From: Castor canadensis
Taxonomy: Eukaryota; Chordata; Mammalia; Rodentia; Castoridae
NCBI RefSeq assembly: GCF_047511655.1
Contig: NC_133401.1
Location: 14,912,001-14,976,000, forward strand
DNA length: 64,000 nucleotides
Direction: 5' to 3'
The position numbers and the translations under genes were made by a program. Below are positions 45,431 to 55,200 of the stretch, one piece after another. The notes below the pieces were generated by a model. It was not told the origin of the DNA. It searched no databases and was given only the letters and a program-made list of their open reading frames with translations. Numbering within the stretch: position 1 is the stretch's first letter; each line of letters opens with the position of its first letter.

Positions 45431-47585
45431 AGCAGGGGTCTTGGCACCCACGCCTGGGTCCACGGGACATGTTAGATGCCGGGATCTCCCGGAGGGGGAT
45501 CGATTTGGTTCCGGATGCCTCGGTTCCGGAGGAAGTAGGCATTTGTACCCGAAATCCTCCATTCGAAGGGGTGGATTGAGTCTCGGAGGCTGGGGACCCG
45601 CGAGGGAAAAGTGCATTGAGGGGGTGTCTCTGGATTGCTACACATGCCGCGTTCCTTCCGTATCTTCCTGCAGGTCTCCCTTTTATCTACCACTAGCCCT
45701 GTTCCACTCCAGAAGAAGGACATGGTTGACGCGGCATCCATGGACTGAGACTAAGCCAAAAAGCCGGGTAAAGCCATCTCTTCCACGTGAACCCCCGCCC
45801 ACTGCACTCACAGGCCCCGCCCCTGGGACGAGGCAAAGGGCCCGCCCACTCCGCTCGAAGGCCCGCCCCTGGCCATATGTTGCAAAGCAACTGACTTTGG
45901 TCTGTTTTGCATAGCCCCGCCCATCCCCTTTAGTGGTGGTAGGGAAGGTTCCGCCCATTTTGAGCATCGGCCCCGCCCACCCCGTGCTCCGACCGCCCCT
46001 GAACTCTTGCAGAGGCCGCTCTACTCCACCCAAGGCTTCAGCCTCAGCTGTAAGCTGCACAGGGACCAACTCTTCGTCAGATTTGCATAGCCCCGCCCAT
46101 TGTGCGCTTAGGCTCCACCTTCCCGCCACGCCTGCCCTCGCCTTGGATCCCAGACTTATGTAGACCCTGGTCCTAAACAGACTGACCTCTGGTTTTAGGC
46201 CCTCCAACCCTATGCCCATCAACTTGGTAATCACCGGCCTCATCCCCGCCCCCTCCCTGTCCTTAGGTTCCTGTGCCAGAAAGATGCTGGAGCGAGGTTT
46301 GAAGTCCGAGGCCGGGGACGCAGATACTAGTCCCAATGGCAAGAGCTCAGTAACCAGAGGAGGAGGTGAGAGCAGCCCCGCCTGTGAGTAGGGATCATTC
46401 CCCAGGAACAAGGGCTAAGGGAATCACATTTGGAGGGATCTTAGGGTGAAAGTTGGAAGGCCCAGGATTATGATCATTTGGGATCCTCCAAAATGTGTCA
46501 TTCTTGGGAATATTCACGTGTGGCTTTGAGAGACCCTCCGTGATCACAGGAAATTACAGTAGGCACAAGGGGAATAACGTGGGATTGCAGGGTGATCACT
46601 GAAAGGATACTAGAAATGGATCCCTTAGTAGCTCTGGGGAAGCCTTAACAGCTTTGGGGACCCAGGAAAGCAACCCTTCGGACGATGTATGAGGAAGAAG
46701 GGAAACAGAAACGAGCCATTTGGGGAATCAGTGTGATACTTAATGTGCCCAGATACACTGTGAGGGCTCCCTCAAATATCAAGAGTTGGCAGAACCCGCC
46801 TGGGCCCAGGACGTTGGCTGCCTCCTGGAGCCCACCAGCCCTCCTGTCCCCCAGCTCCCCACCAGGGCCCGCCGCAGACGCTCAGCCACTCGCCTCCCGG
46901 GCCCGCCGCGTCTGGGGGAGCTCCTTCCCGGCCCCGCCGGCGCCCCCCGCCCCAGCGCCCGCACCGCTGTCCTGACTGTGACAAGGCCTTCTCGTACCCA
47001 TCCAAGCTGGCCACGCACCGGTTAGCGCACGGCGGCACCCGACCTCACCCGTGCCCCGACTGCCCCAAGGCCTTCTCGTACCCGTCCAAGCTGGCAGCAC
47101 ACCGCCTCACGCACAGCGGCGCCCGCCCGCACTCATGTCCGCACTGCCCGAAGGCCTTTGGCCACCGCTCCAAGCTGGCGGCCCACCTCTGGACCCACGC
47201 GCCCGCCCGCCCCTACCCGTGCCCCGACTGCCCCAAGTCCTTCTGCTACCCCTCCAAGCTGGCGGCCCATCGCCACACGCACCACGCCACCGACGCCCGC
47301 CCCTATCCTTGCCCGCATTGCCCCAAAGCTTTCTCATTTCCCTCCAAACTGGCTGCCCATCGCCTGTGTCACGACCCTCCCACCGCGCCGGGCAGCCAGG
47401 CCACCGGCCGGCACCGATGCGCCAGCTGCGGCCAGGCCTTTGGCCAGAGACGTCTCCTGCTTGTCCATCAACGCGGCCACCACCAGGCGGAGAGCCAGGG
47501 AGAGAGAGAGTGAACCCGCCCACAGGCTCACGGGCGCCCTCTGCCGCCAGCTCTGGTCAATAAAGAGGTGGCATTTCTAAACCCG
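45100..47585 (+). CDS. ZNF575: ZNF575 gene, six-finger C2H2 zinc-finger protein (complete coding region)
   Basis: Two coding exons, 46284-46365 and 46855-47513, join in phase to 246 residues; human has 245. The start MLERGLKSEAGDADTSPNGK resembles human MLERGAESAAG. Six C-x2-C-x12-H-x3-H fingers follow from about residue 73, five of them sharing the helix core PSKLAAH or RSKLAAH. Linkers are ARPHP- or ARPYP-like rather than TGEKP, and there is no KRAB, SCAN or BTB domain. Function is not established; a DNA-binding nuclear factor is the family expectation. The CpG promoter lies near 45.1-45.4 kb. Likely 5' UTR pieces end at a donor near 45422 and may include 45674-45767. The gene faces away from ETHE1, with about 6 kb between promoters. 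Confidence 0.95.
45785..46255 (+). promoter_or_regulatory. ZNF575: Cluster of about ten GC boxes in ZNF575 5' region
   Basis: CCCGCCC cores near 45795, 45815, 45841, 45862, 45916, 45951, 45971, 45993, 46091 and 46245. A 47-bp tandem duplication covers the first four (45794-45826, 45841-45872). An exact 19-bp repeat, TTTGCATAGCCCCGCCCAT, occurs at 45906-45924 and 46082-46100. Confidence 0.6.
46284..46365 (+). CDS. ZNF575: ZNF575 first coding exon (residues 1-27)
   Basis: ATG at 46284, 17 nt after an acceptor (CCTTAG at 46261-46266). 82 nt, ending GGAG before GTGAGA, phase 1. Confidence 0.92.
46855..47513 (+). CDS. ZNF575: ZNF575 last coding exon (residues 28-246)
   Basis: Acceptor CCCCAG. 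It opens APHQGPPQ as in human, then a Pro/Arg linker and fingers CPDCDKAFSYPSKLATHRLA, CPDCPKAFSYPSKLAAHRLT, CPHCPKAFGHRSKLAAHLWT, CPDCPKSFCYPSKLAAHRHT, CPHCPKAFSFPSKLAAHRLC and CASCGQAFGQRRLLLVHQRG, each closed by His. Fingers 5 and 6 are split by a longer linker. The stop TGA is at 47511. Confidence 0.96.
47532..47550 (-). promoter_or_regulatory. CTCF-like motif at the ZNF575 3' end
   Basis: Minus strand reads TGGCGGCAGAGGGCGCC, close to the CTCF core, just after the stop codon. Confidence 0.4.
47559..47564 (+). terminator. ZNF575: ZNF575 polyadenylation signal AATAAA
   Basis: Canonical hexamer 45 nt after the stop; a very short 3' UTR ends near 47580. Confidence 0.75.
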
Positions 47586-47589
47586 GTTG

Positions 47590-48960
47590 TATGAATGGAT
47601 TCGCCCTCTCCAGATAGCTGGGTGGGAGAGGGATCGGCCATTTGTACGGGGCTGGAGTTTAGAAGGCTGAGGAACTCCGCTCACCTGGAAGGGTGGGCGT
47701 CAAGCACAGAGTTAGCACTGGGTCCCACACCATGGACCTCGCGATGTGGTTTTGATGGGCCTGGCCCTGCCCACTTTGTTCCCCACCCACTTATATGGCA
47801 AAGGTAAAGATATGCTGGGTTGGGAAGGAATGTAGGAAGACAAGCTTGTTGAAAGTTTAACTTTGTCTCCACCTTGGCCATATGACTGTATCTATGACAT
47901 TTAGAATACACACTTGCTTATTTCAATTATTCCTCTGGTAGGAATTTACCCTTCTGAACTCAAACGTGTGTGATGGGTGGCCAAAGTCTGGAAACAGCCC
48001 ATGGACAGGGGGCTGGCTAAGGTAGCTGTAGGCAGGTCAGCGCTGTACGTACTGATGTGAAAAGAGCCTGGAGATAGACCAGAGAGAAAGGCCAGAGCAA
48101 AGGGTAGACCCGACAGTGTGAAAGCCTTAAAAGCCCAAACTTTGGAGCCAGTTCTGACCCCTACATAGTTTGCAAACCACAGTTTGCTAAGTAAGATGGG
48201 GGTGTTGCAGGCATGTGTAAGGGGCCAGCAGCACTTCAGGGGGTCACTTCCCCTTCTGGAGGGTACCCCCACTACCAAATAAGGATGAGTAAATTAACAT
48301 TGGATGGGTCTTTGTTCCACAGACATGTATTAAGCAGCTACTGTGTGCTGTGCCCTGCACGGGACATTAGGAACAGGGCAGTGAAGACAGATCTGATCTA
48401 GTGAGGAGGACCTTGGGCACTAGGCAAGTAGTGGCAAAACAACAAGAAGAACAAAAGAAGCCGAGTCCACTTACAAAGATAAGTCTGGGGCTGGAGGCAT
48501 GGCTCAAGTGGTAGAGCCCCTGCCTAGCAAGCACCAAGCCCTGAGTTCAAACTCCACTACTGCCAAAAAACCAAAAAAAGGACAGGAACAAGCGTGGAAG
48601 CCTTGGCTTGTACCCTTGCCATATACATTAATCATTACAAAGCTGCAGTGGTGTTGGGTTCCCATGGCTCATGCCTATAATTCCAGCTACTCAGGAGGCA
48701 GAGATCAGGAAGATGGAGGTTCAAGCCCAGTTTTAGTTTGTGAGACCCAATCTCGAAAATACCCAACACAAATAAGGGCTGGCGGAGTGGCTCAAGTGGT
48801 AGAGCACCTGCCTAGCAAGTGTGAAGTCCTAAGTTCAAATCCCAGTACTGCCACAAAAAAAAAAAAAATCAAAGCTACATTGTAAAGTTTCTGGTACTGT
48901 GGCTTGAGAATCCAGAAACAGATCTGTGTTTATACCGATACATGGCAAACCCTACATGTA
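47590..48960. repeat. Intergenic: unique sequence and SINEs
   Basis: 47590-48480 has no recognised feature. tRNA-type plus 48487-48570 and dimer plus 48655-48870 follow. Confidence 0.7.
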
Positions 48961-48963
48961 GAT

Positions 48964-49143
48964 CAGGGGTGGCAAGTTTTCCCTATTAATGGCCAGATAA
49001 TAACAACCAGGCAACTCTGCTACTGTAGCAGAGAAGCAGCCATATATGTTATTATACATAGGAATGGGCATGGCTGTGTTCCAATAAAACATTATGTGCA
49101 ATCAGTGGGCTGCATTTTGCCTGTGGGCTGCAATTTGCACTCT
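48964..49143 (+). mobile_element. Ancient hAT-Charlie-type non-autonomous DNA transposon
   Basis: The blocks CAGGGGTGGCAAGTTTT, TAATGGCCAGATAATAA and GGCTGTGTTCCAATAAAAC followed by GGGCTGCATTTTGCC match a well-known placental element of about 200 bp. I am not sure of the subfamily (possibly MER58-like). Very diverged. Confidence 0.6.
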
Positions 49144-49204
49144 GGCTATGAACGAGCGAGGAGAGGAGACTTGGTGAATGAGGCTGAGAGACATGGTAAA
49201 GCCT

Positions 49205-49675
49205 AGATGGGATCCTTCGATATTCATGACACCTTCCTTCATGAAGATGTTCACTTTCTCATCCCCAGAACCTGGATGTTAGCTTACACCTGGCTACAGG
49301 GACCTGGTGGATGGTTAAGGATCTTGTTTTGAGATGGGGGGACTCTCATTTTTCAGCCAGGGCCCATGTGATCACCAGGGTCTTTATATGGGAGAAAGGG
49401 CAGCAGAGCACAGGAAGCAAAGGTCACAGTGATGACAAGCCTGAAGTTGTGGAATTGGGGTGGCCTCCAGAAATGAGAAGAGGCAAGGAGATGGATCTCT
49501 CCTTAATCTCTGGACCAGCTGTGGACCTGCAGACCTCTGCACACCTTTCTTTTAGGCCACTGAGGCTGATTTTGGGCTACTGACTTGTAGAATAAAAAAG
49601 AAAATACATTCATGTTGTTTAAAGTCACCACACTCCTAGTGACTTGTTACAGCAACAACAGGAAAGGAATATAGA
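49205..49675 (+). mobile_element. ERVL-MaLR (MLT1-like) LTR fossil
   Basis: Typical MLT1 blocks: AACCTGGATGTTAGCTTACA, GTTAAGGATCTTGTTTTGAG, AAGTCACCACACTCCTAGTG and the end near TTGTTACAGCAACAACAGG. LTR only; old and broken. Confidence 0.65.
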
Positions 49676-49794
49676 TTGTTACTTCACACCACACACAAAA
49701 ACAAGTTTCATTTAAGATCTACATTTGAAGAGCAAAATTCAAAATATTTAGTTGGAAATAAAAGAAAATTATCTTAGTAACTAGAACTTTTGGG

Positions 49795-49895
49795 ACAGAG
49801 TCTCACTATATAGCCCAGGATGGCCTCAAAATCACAATTCTGCCTCTGCCTCTTGAGTGCTGGGATTACAGCTGTGCACCACCACGCCCAGCTGA
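49795..49895 (-). repeat. B1-like SINE
   Basis: GACAGAGTCTCACTATATAG and GTGCTGGGATTACAGCTGTG mark a B1 on minus. Confidence 0.85.
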
Positions 49896-49899
49896 AAAA

Positions 49900-50775
49900 A
49901 TATCCTTGAGAGACAAAAAAGTACAAATCATAAGTAGAAAGATGGTTAAACTTGACCATAAACAAGTGTAAAGTAAGAGGGTACAGTGGCACGCTATTGT
50001 ATAGGAGGGGTAAAGAAAGGCTTTGAGGGGAAGGTGGAGCTGAGACTGACAGTTGTGGAGGATGAATGAGAGATGGTTTGTGGGAAGTATCCAGCACGAG
50101 GCGTAGAAAGGAGCGGGCCAGTGGAAGTTAGATTAGCAGGCCATGAACTGTGACCTACTCAGGAAGCCCTGGGGAGGACTGGTGGGAGAGGTCAGGGTTC
50201 TTCCCTCTTCCAAGCCCCATAGTGCCTTGTATGCAGTTTTATCCTGAGGTGTCCTGGCAGAGCTCTTCCAAAGCAGCCATACCAATAGCAGATGCAAGGA
50301 CACACAAAGATTTGATCTGATTAAACATATTGATCTGGCCCAACCTTACTTTGCAGACAGAGGAAAGGAGGCCAGGAGAGACATGTCTGTCCACAGCTGA
50401 ACAATGGGGCATGGGCTGCGTCTCAGTGGATTGCACCTCTTCATGCCCCGATGCCCTGCTGTTCCTTGAACACCTCAGACCCACTCCTGCTTCTGGGCCT
50501 TTGCACTTGCTTTCCCTCTGCCTGGAAGGGCTCTCCCAAGTTCTCCCGTCCATTGCCAGTCCCTGCAGAGGGGTGAGTCCTGAGAGGCCTTCTTTGATCG
50601 CCCTTTCTAAACCATGCCAGCCCCGCCCTGTTACTCTGTTTATTTTCTTCTCACTGCATTTCCCACTGTCTGATGCTGCACCATGCACTCGCTACCTCTC
50701 CCTGGCCTAGCACACCAGCCCCATGAGGCCAGGGACCAGTGTCTTTTTACACACTGTGTCCCCAGTATCTCACAC
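49900..50775. other. Unique intergenic sequence
   Basis: No gene or RNA recognised. Confidence 0.4.
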
Positions 50776-50779
50776 ATGG

Positions 50780-51300
50780 TGGGCATCCTTCCCAAGGATG
50801 TTCACATCCTAACCCCTGGAACCTGTGAATGCTGTGTGACAAAGGAGAATTAAGGTAGAAGGACTTACGACTGTTAGTTAGCTGGTCTTAAAACACAGAG
50901 ATTATCCTTGGTGACCAAGGTGGGATCTGTGTAAGCACAGGTCTTTAAATATGGAAGAGGCAGGTGGCAGAATGGCTCAAGTAGTAGAGCACGTGCCTCG
51001 TAAGTATGAGGCCCTGAGTTCAAACCCCAGTGCTGCCGTAAATAAATAAATAGTATGGAAGAGGCAGTGTCACAGAGATGCAACATGAGAAACTCATGGG
51101 CCATTACTGGCTTGGAACATGGCGGGGCATGGAATGTGGGTGGAAAAAACAAGCCAGCAGACTGGCCTGAGAACCTCCAGAGACCACAGCTCTGCCTACA
51201 CCCTGAATTTTGCACAGAAGCCCATTCTGGACTTCAAACCTGCAGACCTGTTAGCTGATGAATTTGTCATTTGAAGGCACCAAGTGTGTTGCCATCTGGT
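50780..51300 (+). mobile_element. ERVL-MaLR (MLT1-like) LTR fossil with an inserted SINE
   Basis: The opening AGGATGTTCACATCCTAACC and the later CTGGACTTCAAACCTGCAGA are MLT1-like. It is interrupted by a tRNA-type SINE at 50964-51053. LTR only; old and broken. Confidence 0.6.
50964..51053 (+). repeat. tRNA-type SINE with a 14-bp target duplication
   Basis: TATGGAAGAGGCAG occurs at 50950-50963 and again at 51054-51067, flanking the SINE exactly. Confidence 0.9.
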
Positions 51301-51309
51301 ACAGCCTAG

Positions 51310-52210
51310 GAAATGAACAGTGAGCGATCAGGCCAACTGAATGAATGAACAAAGGAGTGAGTGAAGCAGTGCAATGCCAGGTTCATCTTAGTGAGAGAAA
51401 AACAAGGTCCAGAACAGGAAAGGGGTGAGGCTGGCACCTTTGAGTGGCTGATGAGGACAAAGTTATTTCCTAACTTGGCTGCTACCCAAAGGTCAGATTT
51501 CAGTGTTGATTCTTCAGTGGCCTTCACCCGGCTCAAACACCTCTCCTGCTTCCCCACCCTTACAATGAAGACCAAACTCTTGAGCCTGGAGTTCACAGCC
51601 TTCCAGGGCAGCCCTGTGCAAAAGGTCTTTCCACAGTGATGGGGGTGTTTTCTATTCGCACTGTCAACAGCAGCCATTTTTTTGTAACCTAATTAAGATT
51701 GCCACCTGTGTCTAGCAGTGACCACATTGGACAGCACCACCTCAAGGCTCCAGGGATTTGGGAGGGCAGATATGATGCCCTTCCTCCCCTTCTGCCTGAG
51801 TTTGCTAGATGTAAAACCATGCTGGCAACACAAGTTACTTCTGAAAGCCCTGCAGAAAGGTACTATTCTGGTCTGGGGGAGGAAACCCAGGCTCCAGGAG
51901 AATGGCACAGCTCATAAACATTCAGGCCTGCAGCCCATGACCCACACAGGGACACTGTGACTGCTCAGAGGCTAGATCCACTTGAGGGGCCACATAGAGT
52001 GGCAGGGTCCCAATTCCCTGCACAGGGCTACAGGGGCAGGGAGAAAAGGCCAAGCCCCTCCCTTCCTGATCTCTGAGAGATCTGCATTCATACCGGACCC
52101 CAGTGGACTCTAGGACAGGGACCCTAAGGCAGCCTGGGGCCCTCGGAGGGAAAGTAGACCAAGATGATTCCCAAGCTGGGAGCCTCTCGCAGTTTATGGA
52201 GACGCCAAGT
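51310..52210. other. Unique intergenic sequence next to the XRCC1 3' end
   Basis: No gene, RNA or repeat recognised. Confidence 0.4.
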
Positions 52211-52214
52211 GAGA

Positions 52215-55200
52215 TGGTCTCCAAACCAAGTCACCTTTATTAAACGTGTGTGTATGAGTGTGAGTGTGTGCACATGTGTGCATGCAAGGAGCACACTCAG
52301 GCCTGGGGCACCACCCCGTACAGCTGGTGAGGAAGTAATCTCTGCTTCTCGTTGCAACTGTAGATCCATCGGGGCCGGACGAACGCCAGGGAGGGGTTGT
52401 CCACCAGGGCCTGGGGGGGTCCACATGGGCATGTGTAATCAAGGAACGGAGGGCATGTGAAGGCAGATTGGGGTCCCCCATCTCTGCCCCTCCAGGCTCA
52501 CCTCCTCGAAGCTGGGATCCCACTCCTGTGCTGTGATCACAAATTGGACTCGGTCACTCATGTAGTCCTCGAGTTCCCTGGCAGCCAAGGAGAAAAGAAG
52601 TGGAGGGCATATCAGAGACTTGGAGGCCCCTCTCAATACTGTGCTCCCTAACCTTTCTCAAAGACTCTGACCTCCCTCCAGCCCAGCCCCTGTCCTCTGG
52701 AGCTGTCTGTGGGCCTCCACCGCCCATGTGGCAGCCTTACCAGGCCACAGTGGCAACGCCCCACAGTGGCAATCCTGATGGCAACTCTTTCAGAAGGAGG
52801 TAAGGACCCTCACTTGGAGAAGAGCAGCCTGACGGGAGGCATTTGGTCTCCATGGCCTGTGCCCACCCTGCCGGGCTCGCCCCTTCTCCATCCTCCCCAC
52901 TGCCCTCCTTCCCACAAGCCCGTACCCTCTGTCATGTCCCTGTGCCCTCAGTTAGACCATCCTCCACCCCAGACTCACCCATTGAAGGCTGTGACATATC
53001 GGATGAGCTTCCGACGCTCGTCTCCAGGGAATTCCCCGTACAGGAAGAAGTGTTTACCCTGGAAGAAGTCTGAGGGAAAGATGGTGGAGGGGCAACTGTG
53101 ACTCCCAGAAACCCAAGGCTCCAGTCAGGAGCAACAGAACACTGGAGCTGAGACAGGGAGGCAGGAATGGTGGCTGAGGATAAGTGGGGGGGTGGGTCAC
53201 AAGGGACAGACACCGATTGCAAGCCAGTTCCCAGGCCAGTGGCCCATCAGAGTTTCCGGGAGGTTAATTTGTGCCTTTTGCTTATGGATTGACTGGTGGT
53301 CAGTTACTTAATAGTAACTTGTCTTCAACACAGGCTACAGATGTTTCACTGGTCTGAACCAAGATGGAAGATCCAGAGACAGCGGTTTCTCCATCTGGGC
53401 TGGCTCATTCTTCCCACCACCTTCCCTCACTCTGGTCTCCAGGGTGACTTTCCAGGCATGGACTTGCTGGTGCCCCTTTGGGGGCTTTGGAGGATCAAGG
53501 TACTTTCTAGCAAAGAGCCTGGCAAACAGTCCTCTCAGTGGTCCTGAGCCTCACCTCCATTCACACTTCCCTCTGTTCCTGGAACTTCCTAAGCAGTGCT
53601 CCACCATCTGAGCCACATTCCCAGCTCTTTTTGTTTTGTGTTGCAGTTGGGCCTCCTGTTTTTTGCCTGGGTAGGCCTGAATCTTGAGCCTCCTTCCTAT
53701 GGCCTCCTATGTAGCTGGGATTACAGACACACACAAGTATGCCTGACTTATTGACTGAGATGGGATCTCAGTCTTTGCCTGGACTGGCTTCAAACCTCGA
53801 TCCTCCTGATCTCCACCGTCCCAAGTAGCTGGGATTATAGGCATGAGTCACTGTGTCTAGCCCTCCTCCCTCTGATTCTTGAGGGCAAGAAGTTCTGTCA
53901 CGCTCCCCATTCTGCAACCCCCTGAAATTCTCCTATTGCCTGGATTTCCTATTTATCTTAGGAACTCAAACAAACGGTGTACAGCATCTGTGTCCTGGGT
54001 GATAAAAATGACAGCAAACACATGAGTGCCCACCACCAAAGTCCCAAGAGACAGCAGTGTCCTCAGCACTTTGCTCTTGGGAAGGCCAGGCCTCCCCTAG
54101 ACAGAACTGAGAGGCGGGGTGAAGCACTGGTGAAAGGGCAGGTTGGTCACACAGAGAGGGGAACCCCAGGTGACACTGCTGGACTGTAAGGAGGGTGGCA
54201 GAACAAATCAGGAGGGACAGAGGAAAGTCACACAGAGGATGCTGAAGGGAGGGAACAGGCTAGGAGAATAGGGAGCAACCCTAGGTTTCTGGCGCAAGTC
54301 ACAGCTGGGGCAGAGGGGCAGGAGGTACAGCAGGGACAGGATTTCCAACCTGGGAGCTCTGGAATGGGCAGGTCGGGAGACTCCGGGTGATCCTCATTGT
54401 CTGTGTTCTCATCCGTGGAGCCCGCATACGGGTCCTCACCGTTTTCCCCTGTGCCAGGGGGCTGCCTCTGCTCTCTCCGCTCCGCCACCCTGGTGCAGCC
54501 AAGAGTTGCAGGGGGCGAGTGCACAGAACAGACCCCTCCCCCTAGGCCACCCAACCCTACCTCCTCAGCTCGTCCTCAGTGTCCCCGGACTCTTCTGCCC
54601 CATTATCCGGTCCTGCAATTAGAAGCTCAGTCAACCAGAGGCCACATCTCATCTTCAGACACCTAAACACAGTCCAGATATGCTAACCCAACCTCATCTG
54701 TGCTCCCGATCCAGTCACCTGGACCCATGGCTCCTCTCCCTCCACTCCATGTATCTGGATAAAACCCCACCTCCCTCAGACCCAAGAGTCCAGGCCCAGC
54801 CCCTCCTCCCTCAGACCCAGGGGTCCAGGCCCAGCCTCCTCCCTCAGTTCCAGGGGTCTAGACCCCACCTTCCTCCCTCAGACTTTGACCTGATGGCTCG
54901 TCCTCGATGTCTGTATCTTCCTGGGGTCCTGGAGAGGCTGCTTTGGTCAATTCAGGGGTTGGGGGCTTTTGGGGTGAACTGGGTCCCGCTGCCTGGGGGG
55001 GCTTAGCCTTGGTCTGGGGATGCTGAAGAGGATAGATAGGTGAGGCATGCAAGAGTGGTGTAGCTGTGGGTGGGGGGGCTGCTTGCAGAAGACAGGTATG
55101 GGGTGGGGGGAAGCACAGCAGACCCTGGCACTGCCCCCCCTGCACCCTCCCTCCCCAGGCAGGGCATCAGACCTTTTGAGGAGGCTTGGGGACTTCATCT

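Noticed and set aside
45005-45914. Several long GC-rich reading frames on both strands around 45.0-45.9 kb
   Set aside because: CpG-island composition alone explains them; no domain or match seen.
46685-46975. A plus-strand frame that begins upstream of the ZNF575 last exon
   Set aside because: It overlaps the finger exon in another frame and includes intron sequence.
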